Origin: Pseudomonadota bacterium
Lineage (GTDB): Bacteria; Pseudomonadota; Alphaproteobacteria; Rhizobiales; Devosiaceae
Direction of reading: 5' to 3'
Assembly (NCBI GenBank): GCA_023430705.1
Contig: JAEYZJ010000205.1
Location: forward strand, 1-13,534
Length of the DNA: 13,534 nucleotides
Under the pieces are notes generated by a model. The model was given only the letters and a program-made list of their open reading frames with translations, made no database searches and was not told the DNA's origin. A program made the position numbers and the translations under genes. Below, piece by piece: positions 7,406 through 13,534 of this stretch (positions are counted from its first letter, which is position 1; each line of letters opens with the position of its first letter).

Positions 7406-10072
7406 TCAGCGCGACGACAGCGGCAGGGTGACACGGAAGCAGGCGCCCGCCTCGGCGCCCGTCACCAGCTCCAGCCGGCCGTTCATGCGCACGATCAGCT
7501 GCCGCGAGATGGCGAGCCCCAGGCCGGCGCCCGCCGGGGCGGGCATCCGGCTCTGGCCGCGCGAGAACTTCTCGAAGATCAGCTTGCGGTCGGCCTTGGC
7601 GATGCCGGGCCCGTTGTCGGCGATCTCGATGATGTAGCGACCGCGGCTGATGCGCGAGCGCGCCTCGACCATGGGGTCGGGCGCGTCGTTGTACTTGACG
7701 GCGTTGGACAGCAGATTGATCAGCACCTGGCAGAGCCGGTCGGCATCGCCCTCGACGGTGGCCCGGCCGGCGCGCGGACCGACGACCATCCGCATGTTGC
7801 GGCGCTTGGCCAGCGGCGCGCAGACCTCGATGGCGCGGTCGAGCGCGGCCTCCGCGTCGACGCCGACATTCTCCCACGAGCGCTCGCCGCGCTCGAGCGT
7901 ACTCAGGTCCAGGATCTCGTCGAGCAGGCGGGTCAGGCGCAGGCTCTCGCGATGGATGGTGGATACGAAGCGGTGGCGCTGGTCGTCGGCGAGGTCGCCT
8001 TCGAGCAGGATCTCGGAAAAGGAGCGGATCGAGGCCATGGGGGTGCGGACCTCGTGGCTCACCTGGCTCAGGAACTCGTCCTTCTGCCCGTCGAGTTCGC
8101 GCAGCATCAGGTTGGCGTGCTCGAGCTTGGCCGCGGTGGAACGCAGCTCCTCGGATGTGCGCTCGAGCTCCTGCGAATACTCGATGGCCTGACGCGTCTC
8201 GCCGGCCATGCGGAACACCTCCTCCATGGAGATGGCATCGCCGGAGACGACCTTGCTCAGCATGACGTGGGCCGAGGCCGCGCCGATCGATCCCGCGAGC
8301 TCGCGCTCCAGCCGGTCGATGAACTGGGATGGCGGCTCGTCCGGCACATCGGCGAAGAGCGCACTGGCCCGGGCGTGGCCGAGCACGCGCTCGGCGATGA
8401 AGAACAGGTCGTTCGCCGTGGCCGAGCCGCGGATGACCGACGGGCTGCCGGCGGCGGAGGGCCGGAAGATGTCCATGAACAGGCTCGCCTGCACCCGTTC
8501 GAGGGCCGAGGGCGAGGTCAGCAGCGAGACGACCACGAGCGTCGCGGTGTTGAGAAACAGGCTCCAGAACACGACGTTGACCAGCGGGTCGATGCCGGCA
8601 AGGCCGAACAGCGCCTCGGGCCGGAGCGCCGTTATACCCCACGGGCCATGGGCCATGATGTCGGCGACGAGCGTCGAGGAGCCCGCGAAGGACGGCATGA
8701 AGCTCGACCAGGCCCAGATGATGAAGCCGACCGCCACGGCGGCGGTCGCGCCCTTCAGCGTCGCCTCGCGCCAGAACAGGGCGGCGACGATGGAAGGCAG
8801 GAACTGGGCCACGCCGCAGAAGGAGATGAGGCCGATCGGCGCGAGGGCGTTCGAGTCCCGCGTCAGGTAGAAATAGAGGAAGCCGAGCAGCAGGATCAGG
8901 GCGATGGAGAAGCGCCGCGAGTTCAGCAGCAGCTGGCTGAAGCCCTGTCCGCCAACGGTGCCGCGCCCCTGGGTGAAGCGCAGCACGAGCGGCATGACGA
9001 TGTGGTTCGAGACCATGATCGAGAGCGCGATCGACTCGATGATGATCATCGAGGTCGCCGACGAGAAGCCGCCGATGAAGCTGAAGAGCGCGAGACCTTC
9101 CTGGCCGGCAGCGAGCGGCAGGGTGAGGACGAACATGTCCGGGTTGGACCCGGCCGGCATCGAGGTGAGGCCGAAGAGCGCGATGGGCAGCGTGAAGAGG
9201 CTCGCCAGCAGCAGGTAGGCGGGAAAGGCCCAGCTGGCGGTGCGCAGGTGGTTCTCGTTGGAGTTCTCGACCACGGTGATCTGGAACTGGCGCGGCAGGC
9301 AGATGATGGCCGCCGCCGACAGGATGTTCATCGCGATCCAGCGGTCGTCGAAAGTGCCGATCGAATAGATGTCGACGCCGGCCGCCTCGGCCCGCGAGAA
9401 GATCGCCTCCAGTCCGCCCCCGGCATAGATGACGAAGATGCCGGTGGCGACGAGCGCCGCGAGCTTGACGATCGCCTCGAAGGCGATGGCGGCAACGACG
9501 CCCAGGTGCTGCTCCTTGGCGTCGACGTTGCGGGTGCCGAAAAGGATCGTGAAAAGCGCCATGCCGGCGGCGACCGCGAGGGCGAGGCCGACCTCGTCGA
9601 TGCCGCCGATGCTGCCGGTGCCGACGCGGGAGATGGCGTGGATGGAGGACGTCACCGCCTTCAGTTGCAGCGCGATGTAGGGCGCGATGCCGATCACGGC
9701 GATGACGGTGATGAGCACCGCGAGGCGGCTCGACTTGCCGAAGCGCGACGACAGCAGGTCGGCGATCGAGGTGATGCGCTGGTTGTGGCTGATGCGCACG
9801 AGGCGGCGCAGGATGAACCACCAGCCGATGAAGACGATGGTGGGCCCGAGGTAGATGGCGACGTATTCGAGGCCGTTGCGCGCGGCCGAGCCGACGGCGC
9901 CGTAGAAGGTCCAGCTGGTGCAGTAGACCGAGATGGCGAGGGTATAGACGAACGGAGAGTTGAGGAACCCGGCCCTGCCGCGGCGCGTGCGGCGGTCGCT
10001 GACATAGGCGATGAGGAAGAGCAGGCCGACGTAACCGATGGCGATGGCGATGACCAGCTCGGACGACAGCAT
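7406..10072 (-). CDS. sensor histidine kinase with sodium/solute symporter sensor domain (SSS-STAC-HisKA-HATPase, CbrA/CrbS-like)
   Basis: An 888-residue membrane kinase. Residues 1 to about 535 form a sodium:solute symporter-like domain with about 13 helices (starting LVIAIAIGYVGLLFLIAYVS; typical ISVYCTSWTFYGAVG). Residues about 553-632 match the STAC linker (AERVLGHARAS, ELAGSIGAASAH), followed by a short coiled coil and no evident PAS domain. The dimerisation domain has H-box SHEVRTP with phosphoacceptor His673. The ATPase domain has the N-box (LLSNAVKYND, Asn790), G1 DNGPG (819-823), F-box FEKF (833-836) and G2 GAGLG (848-852). It should autophosphorylate in response to a transported or bound solute and pass phosphate to a separate receiver, as it has none of its own; the receiver encoded two genes upstream is the obvious partner. 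Relatives CbrA and CrbS act in amino-acid/carbon and acetate control. ATG at 10072-10070 overlaps the previous stop as TGATG, implying coupled translation. Confidence 0.93.
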   Translation of the reverse strand: MLSSELVIAIAIGYVGLLFLIAYVSDRRTRRGRAGFLNSPFVYTLAISVYCTSWTFYGAVGSAARNGLEYVAIYLGPTIVFIGWWFILRRLVRISHNQRITSIADLLSSRFGKSSRLAVLITVIAVIGIAPYIALQLKAVTSSIHAISRVGTGSIGGIDEVGLALAVAAGMALFTILFGTRNVDAKEQHLGVVAAIAFEAIVKLAALVATGIFVIYAGGGLEAIFSRAEAAGVDIYSIGTFDDRWIAMNILSAAAIICLPRQFQITVVENSNENHLRTASWAFPAYLLLASLFTLPIALFGLTSMPAGSNPDMFVLTLPLAAGQEGLALFSFIGGFSSATSMIIIESIALSIMVSNHIVMPLVLRFTQGRGTVGGQGFSQLLLNSRRFSIALILLLGFLYFYLTRDSNALAPIGLISFCGVAQFLPSIVAALFWREATLKGATAAVAVGFIIWAWSSFMPSFAGSSTLVADIMAHGPWGITALRPEALFGLAGIDPLVNVVFWSLFLNTATLVVVSLLTSPSALERVQASLFMDIFRPSAAGSPSVIRGSATANDLFFIAERVLGHARASALFADVPDEPPSQFIDRLERELAGSIGAASAHVMLSKVVSGDAISMEEVFRMAGETRQAIEYSQELERTSEELRSTAAKLEHANLMLRELDGQKDEFLSQVSHEVRTPMASIRSFSEILLEGDLADDQRHRFVSTIHRESLRLTRLLDEILDLSTLERGERSWENVGVDAEAALDRAIEVCAPLAKRRNMRMVVGPRAGRATVEGDADRLCQVLINLLSNAVKYNDAPDPMVEARSRISRGRYIIEIADNGPGIAKADRKLIFEKFSRGQSRMPAPAGAGLGLAISRQLIVRMNGRLELVTGAEAGACFRVTLPLSSR

Positions 10073-10302
10073 CAGGCGTCGTCCCCGTCGCGCGGCTCGG
10101 CCCCGGGCTCGCGCGGCAGCCTGCGACTCAGCCAGAAGGCACCGGCGATGAGCGCGACCCAGCACACGAAGAGATAGATGAGTTCGACGGGGATGCCGAA
10201 GAAGCGGCGCTGCAACTGGAAGACATTGGCGAGCGGGGGCAGCAGCAGCAGGCTTCCGAGAATGGTGAGGAACAGGGCCGCGCTGACAAGCTTGCCGTCC
10301 AT
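10072..10302 (-). CDS. small two-helix membrane protein coupled to the symporter-kinase
   Basis: A 76-residue protein with two predicted membrane helices (about 4-24 and 38-58), a short loop with basic residues (RR, 32-33), and a charged C-terminal tail (SRRLPREPGAEPRDGDDA). Its TGA overlaps the kinase ATG as TGATG, and its ATG lies 5 bases after the receiver gene stop (AGGGG is 3-7 bases upstream), so it is clearly part of the operon. No enzymatic motif is present. Small membrane proteins overlapping the start of SSS-type kinases are known for Pseudomonas cbrA (the ORF called cbrX); the similarity here is positional and in topology, not shown by sequence. It may assist folding or set the translation level of the kinase; this is inference. 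Confidence 0.75.
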   Translation of the reverse strand: MDGKLVSAALFLTILGSLLLLPPLANVFQLQRRFFGIPVELIYLFVCWVALIAGAFWLSRRLPREPGAEPRDGDDA

Positions 10303-10307
10303 CGCCC

Positions 10308-10688
10308 CTAGTCCGCCCGGCCCGTCCCGATCAGGCGTCGCACTTCCTCGAGCACTTCCGCATTGGCGTAGGGCTTGGTGACGAAGGCGTCGGCTCCCAG
10401 TTCCTCGGCGGTGCGGCGGTCCTTGGCCTGGCCGCGCGCGGTGAGGATCAGTACCGGCAGGTGGCGCAGCATGTCGTCGGCGCGGATCTGCTTGAGGATG
10501 TCGAAGCCCGATCGCTTGGGCAGCATCACGTCGAGCACGAGCACCCTGGGCGGCGCCCGCCGCAGCGTCCCGATGACGGCGTCGCCATCGGTGACCGAGG
10601 CAATCGACCACCCGGCCCGGCGCAGGATGAAGTCGAGCGATTCGAGAATGCTCGGCTCATCCTCGGCAATCAGTACATCGACCGCCAA
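10308..10688 (-). CDS. stand-alone response-regulator receiver domain
   Basis: A 126-residue CheY-like receiver with no output domain. The acidic pocket is E9/D10, the phosphoacceptor is Asp53 in VLVLDVMLPKRSG, the switch residue is Thr83 (LILTARG) and the conserved Lys is K105 (FVTKPY). The most likely start is TTG at 10688-10686 (first codons TTG GCG GTC GAT), preceded by an AAAGGGGGG purine block 3 bases away; this gives a normal receiver N-terminus (xAVDVLIAEDEP). An in-frame GTG at 10736 directly after the regulator stop would add 16 residues unlike the family. Being in one operon with a kinase that lacks a receiver, it is the probable phosphoryl acceptor; with no DNA-binding domain it must act through protein contacts, possibly on the co-encoded ScfR-type regulator. 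Confidence 0.9.
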   Translation of the reverse strand: MAVDVLIAEDEPSILESLDFILRRAGWSIASVTDGDAVIGTLRRAPPRVLVLDVMLPKRSGFDILKQIRADDMLRHLPVLILTARGQAKDRRTAEELGADAFVTKPYANAEVLEEVRRLIGTGRAD

Positions 10689-10736
10689 GTTCCCCCCTTT
10701 CGCCCGCCCTCCCGCGGACAGTGCAGTTAAGCACAC

Positions 10737-12356
10737 TCAACCGGTTTCGCCATCCTCCAATGCGCGCGCCACCAACGGGGCGCGCACGGCCACGGGACGC
10801 CCGCCCGGCGCCAGCGCCTCCTCCTGACGCTCGGCGCAGTCGCGCCGCGGGCACAGGCGGCAGGCCGGGCCGACGGGAACGTCGAGCGCCGCGTCGGCCA
10901 GCGCCAGCCCCGCTCCGTACACGGTGCGGTCGGCGTGCAGCACATCGCAGGCGAGCATGATCGAGGTGTGGATGGCACGGTCGCCGAAGCTTGCGGGTCG
11001 TCGCGACTGCGCCCGGGCGACGAACAGGTAGCGCGAGCCGTCTGGGAACTGGACGAGCTGGCGGACGACGCGCTCGGGCGTGCGAAAGGCATCGTAGATG
11101 GCCCAGAGCGGACAGGCGTGGCCGGCGCTCGGCAGTGGCAGCCCGGGCACCGGGAAGTGCTTGGTCAGCCGTCCGGCCGGGTCGGAGCGGAGGAAGCCGA
11201 AGGGCACGCCGCTCTCGCCTGGACGGCGCAGCGTCACCAGCCGGTGCGCGACCTGTTCGAAGCTCGCCGTACAGGCCTGCTGCAGCGCTTCGATGTCATA
11301 GGCCAGCGCCTCGGCCCGGGCGAGGAACTGCGCATAGGGAAAGACGACGGCCCCGGCGAGATAGGAACCGAGGGCGCGATAGGCGAGCCGGCGCGCGGTC
11401 GGCGAGGTCAGTTCCGGCGCCTGAAGTTCGCGCTCGATGGCGTCGGGCGCGACCAGCTCGGCGAAGAGCCGGGTCAGCTGGAACTGGCGCGTCGCGGCGA
11501 AGGTGCTGGTCTGGAACCACATGGTTCGGGCCGCGGCGTCGTAGTGGTACTGACCGGGAAAGCCGGCGGCATCCACCTCGCGGCTGGCGCTGCGCCGCAC
11601 CCTGATGCCGAAGCGGCGGGCGAGCAGCGCGGCAAGCGTCGCTTCTCCGAACGGGCCTTCTGCCTCGATGCTCTCCCGCAGTCCGGCGGCGACATGCTCG
11701 AGGGCGGGGAAATAGTTGTCGTTGACGAAGATGAGGTCGTCGAGTTCGCGCTGCGGCGAGAGCCGCCGAGCCTTGGCATCGACCTCGAACTGGCCGACGA
11801 GGCCACGCGCCACCTCGCTCAGTCCCTTGGTCTCGCGCGCAATCGACCCGACGAAGCGGCGGCGCTCGGCATCGTCGAGGTCCGGCACGTCGTCGAGGAT
11901 CTCGGCGCTCGAGCGGACAGCGGTGATCCCCGAAAGCACGCGGTGCAGCAGCTGTGCCAGCAGTGGATCGGCGCGCAGCCGGTCGGCGTAGTCGTCGGCA
12001 TTGGCCTGCGCCCCCTCATAGGCGCGATGCAGCCGGGCGATGGCGAGGGCGGCGGCCGGCTGCTGCGCCACGAGGTCGTGCGCCGAGGGCATGGCGATGC
12101 CGGCCAGCAGCGGATCGGCCAGCGCTTCCTCGACCTCGGCGATGAGCCGGTGCTCGGAATCGCCGCTGAGCTCGCTCACGTCGAGCCCGAGCGCCTGGGC
12201 GAGCCGGAGCAGCAGCGAGCCGCCCACCTGGCGCTTGTTGCTCTCGATGAGGTTGAGATAGCTCGCCGAGATGCCGGCGCGGCGCGCGAGTGTGGCCTGC
12301 GAGATGCCGATGGCCCCTCGCTGCGACCTGATCCGAAGCCCGATCGGTGCCCGCAA
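10737..12356 (-). CDS. XRE-family transcriptional regulator of the ScfR/RamB type (HTH, degenerate ImmA/IrrE, DUF2083)
   Basis: A 539-residue regulator. Residues about 7-62 are an XRE helix-turn-helix (ISQATLARRAGISASYLNLI, then ESNKRQ). Residues about 134-190 look like a histidine-kinase dimerisation hairpin (LLHRVLSGITAVRSSAEIL). Residues about 235-310 correspond to the ImmA/IrrE-like domain, but the HExxH site is absent (RQFQLTRLFAEL), as is usual in the RamB/PrpR/ScfR group, so no protease activity is expected. Residues about 345-539 are the DUF2083 tail with Cys415, Cys499, Cys502 and Cys507 (ACRLCPRRDC), a possible metal or Fe-S site. Family knowledge: these proteins control short-chain fatty acid metabolism and may bind acyl-CoA ligands. 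Start choice: TTG at 12356-12354 has GGGAGGGG ending 4 bases upstream; an in-frame TTG at 12407 lacks this and adds a non-family leader. First gene of the four-gene operon, divergent from the binding protein. Confidence 0.9.
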   Translation of the reverse strand: MRAPIGLRIRSQRGAIGISQATLARRAGISASYLNLIESNKRQVGGSLLLRLAQALGLDVSELSGDSEHRLIAEVEEALADPLLAGIAMPSAHDLVAQQPAAALAIARLHRAYEGAQANADDYADRLRADPLLAQLLHRVLSGITAVRSSAEILDDVPDLDDAERRRFVGSIARETKGLSEVARGLVGQFEVDAKARRLSPQRELDDLIFVNDNYFPALEHVAAGLRESIEAEGPFGEATLAALLARRFGIRVRRSASREVDAAGFPGQYHYDAAARTMWFQTSTFAATRQFQLTRLFAELVAPDAIERELQAPELTSPTARRLAYRALGSYLAGAVVFPYAQFLARAEALAYDIEALQQACTASFEQVAHRLVTLRRPGESGVPFGFLRSDPAGRLTKHFPVPGLPLPSAGHACPLWAIYDAFRTPERVVRQLVQFPDGSRYLFVARAQSRRPASFGDRAIHTSIMLACDVLHADRTVYGAGLALADAALDVPVGPACRLCPRRDCAERQEEALAPGGRPVAVRAPLVARALEDGETG

Positions 12357-12378
12357 CGCTCCCCTCCCTGTCAACGGA

Positions 12379-12407
12379 TTTACAGCACGTAACAGTCGCG
12401 GGAGCAA
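12379..12407 (-). promoter_or_regulatory. possible sigma-70-type promoter for the regulator operon
   Basis: On the minus strand, TTGCTC (12407-12402) and TGTAAA (12384-12379) are separated by 17 bases, matching consensus at 3 and 4 of 6 positions. Transcription would begin near 12372, leaving a leader of about 16 bases that holds the strong Shine-Dalgarno before the TTG start. Matches are modest, so this is only a candidate. Confidence 0.3.
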
Positions 12408-12430
12408 TGATTGACAGAATTACTCAATGA
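12405..12430. promoter_or_regulatory. candidate operator: CAATGA direct repeats with an embedded inverted repeat
   Basis: CAATGA occurs at 12405-12410 and again at 12425-12430, exactly 20 bases apart (about two helical turns). Between and overlapping them, ATTGA (12410-12414) and TCAAT (12424-12428) form an inverted repeat across 9 bases. The block is AT-rich against a very GC-rich background and lies in the divergent gap between the ScfR-type regulator and the binding protein, touching the proposed regulator -35. This is where an autoregulatory operator would be expected. The remaining gap to 12533 shows no clear promoter for the binding protein. Confidence 0.4.
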
Positions 12431-12533
12431 ATCCAGCGGTGTATTGCGGCTCTTGTCTCAGTATCGCATCGTGACCTCCTCGCGGTGAGGCCTCCGGCAA
12501 AGAACCGGTCCCCCGCGCTTGAGGAGGGACCAA

Positions 12534-13534
12534 ATGACCAACCTGAAGGGCTTCAGCCGTCGTGGCGTGCTCAAGGGCGGCCTCGCCGGCATCGTCGCTA
12601 CCGGTGTTTCGCCGCTGATCTTCAGCCGGGGCGCCTACGCCCAGGAATTCTGCAACGCACCCACCGGTGATACCGTCACCCTTGGCTTCGTCATGCCGCT
12701 CACCGGCGCCTATGCCGACGAGGGCGCCGACCAGCAGCGCGCTTTCGAGCTGGCGGTCGAGCATCTCAATGGCGGCGGCGACGGCGGCATGATCCCGACC
12801 TTCTCGTCCAAGACGCTGAAGGGCAACGGCATCCTGGGCAAGAAGGTCGCCTTCGTGACCGGCGACGACCAGACCAAGCCGGATGCCGGCCGCGACACGG
12901 CACGCCGCATGATCGAGCGCGATGGCGCGGTGATGATCTCGGGCTGCTCGTCGTCGGGCGTCGCCATTGCCGAGCAGGCCCTGTGCCAGGAAAAAGGCAT
13001 CATCTACATGGCCGGCCTGACCCACTCGAACGACACGACGGGCAAGGACAAGCGCAAGTTCGGCTTCCGCCACTTCTTCAATGCCTACCAGTCGGGCATC
13101 GCGCTCGGGCCGATCCTCGGCGAGGCCTATGGCACCGACCGCGTCGCCTATCACCTGACCGCCGACTACACCTGGGGCTGGACCCAGGAAGAGTCGATGA
13201 TCGCCGCGACCGAGAAGCTGGGCTGGAAGACGCTCCCGCCGGTGCGCACCCCGGTCAATGCCGGCGATTTCAGCCAGTACCTCACGCCGGTGCTGAACTC
13301 GGGCGCCGACGTACTGGTGCTCAACCACTACGGCTTCGACGGGGTGAACTCGATCACCCAGGCCATGCAGTTCGGCATGCGCGACAAGCAGGCCAACGGC
13401 AAGGACTTCCAGATCGTGTTGCCGCTCGTCTCCGACCTCATGGCCAAGGGCGCCGGAGAGGCGATCCGGGGCGTCTATGGCACCGCCAACTGGGACTGGC
13501 AGCTCGGCGACGAGGCTTCCAAGGCCTTCACCAA
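12534..13534 (+). CDS. ABC transporter substrate-binding protein, branched-chain amino acid/amide type (3' end outside window)
   Basis: The frame is open from ATG 12534 to the window edge (333 codons; about 400 or more expected). AGGAGG (12522-12527) lies 6 bases before the ATG. The N-terminus has a twin-arginine-like signal, S8-R9-R10-G-V-L-K, a weakly hydrophobic stretch, and a probable cleavage after AYA (residue 36), so export may use the Tat route. The mature part is a type I periplasmic binding protein (Peripla_BP_6, Leu/Ile/Val group): VTLGFVMPLTGAYADEGADQ, then GDDQTKPDAGRDTARRMIE, ISGCSSSGVAIAEQALCQE and AYHLTADYTWGWTQEES. It should capture a small solute in the periplasm for a HAAT-type importer whose permease and ATPase genes are probably further right. 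The ligand cannot be read off; amino acids, amides, urea and aromatic or short organic acids are all bound in this family. It is divergent from the ScfR-type regulator and is a likely target of the cassette. Confidence 0.92.
   Translation, partial: MTNLKGFSRRGVLKGGLAGIVATGVSPLIFSRGAYAQEFCNAPTGDTVTLGFVMPLTGAYADEGADQQRAFELAVEHLNGGGDGGMIPTFSSKTLKGNGILGKKVAFVTGDDQTKPDAGRDTARRMIERDGAVMISGCSSSGVAIAEQALCQEKGIIYMAGLTHSNDTTGKDKRKFGFRHFFNAYQSGIALGPILGEAYGTDRVAYHLTADYTWGWTQEESMIAATEKLGWKTLPPVRTPVNAGDFSQYLTPVLNSGADVLVLNHYGFDGVNSITQAMQFGMRDKQANGKDFQIVLPLVSDLMAKGAGEAIRGVYGTANWDWQLGDEASKAFT

Noticed and set aside
5316..9821. A 1501-codon open frame on the minus strand across the dehydrogenase and kinase regions
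   Set aside because: It is antisense to the dehydrogenase and in another frame of the kinase gene, both of which have clear domains. Its translation is Arg/His-rich and matches nothing; long open frames are expected where stop codons are rare in GC-rich DNA.
7952..10177. A 741-codon plus-strand open frame opposite the symporter-kinase
   Set aside because: Asp/Glu/Arg-rich shadow of the hydrophobic symporter domain, with no domain of its own.
10689..10736. Extended N-terminus of the receiver from GTG 10736
   Set aside because: It adds residues not seen in receiver domains; TTG 10688 gives the normal start and has a purine-rich site in front.
12411..12416. TTGACA on the plus strand as a -35 box for the binding-protein gene
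   Set aside because: No acceptable -10 hexamer occurs 16-19 bases downstream, and the site falls within the repeat block. It may be chance or part of the operator.
12420..13328. A 302-codon minus-strand open frame over the binding-protein gene
   Set aside because: The plus strand has a strong Shine-Dalgarno, a Tat-like signal and a clear periplasmic binding protein fold; the minus frame is its shadow.
1..13534. tRNA, rRNA, CRISPR, insertion sequence or prophage signs
   Set aside because: No tRNA-like cloverleaf, repeat-spacer pattern, transposase motif or phage gene was found on either strand by reading.

Overview
The window is GC-rich, densely coded DNA with long antisense open frames, Shine-Dalgarno-led genes and several 1-4 base stop/start overlaps. 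The gene content fits a chromosome segment of an alphaproteobacterium: a YbbA/YbbP-type exporter, a RamB/ScfR-type regulator, a kinase fused to a sodium/solute symporter, and a branched-chain-amino-acid-type binding protein with a Tat-like signal. The genus cannot be fixed from this segment. No RNA genes, insertion sequences, CRISPR arrays or phage genes were seen, and no intergenic gap exceeds about 180 bases.

Left part (1-5107). A PfkB-family sugar kinase, cut by the left edge, runs rightward and converges on a leftward group. In transcription order that group is a YCII-domain protein, then an ABC ATPase and a large FtsX-type permease (YbbA/YbbP-like, joined by a GTGA overlap), then a small exported protein of unknown function. 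The ATPase, permease and exported protein look like one operon; the YCII gene lies 99 bases upstream of it in the same direction.

Middle (5108-7400). A rightward gene encodes an exported, soluble-type PQQ-dependent sugar dehydrogenase (GdhB/sGDH family) fused through a low-complexity, poly-serine linker to a C-terminal cytochrome c domain. It is therefore likely to pass electrons from a sugar or related substrate into the respiratory chain in the periplasm. It ends at a strong, probably bidirectional, stem-loop terminator shared with the next, convergent operon.

Right part (7406-13534). Four leftward, tightly packed genes form a signalling cassette: an XRE/ScfR-family regulator with a degenerate ImmA/IrrE-like domain and a Cys-rich tail; a stand-alone response-regulator receiver; a 76-residue two-helix membrane protein; and an 888-residue histidine kinase whose sensor half is a sodium/solute symporter (SSS-STAC-HisKA-HATPase, CbrA/CrbS-like). 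The membrane protein and the kinase are joined by a TGATG overlap. Divergently transcribed from the regulator is a type I ABC-transporter binding protein, cut by the right edge and a natural candidate target of the cassette. The most unusual point is a segment of the ScfR-type regulator that reads like a histidine-kinase dimerisation hairpin, with a histidine at the H-box position and visible similarity to the hairpin of the kinase in the same operon.
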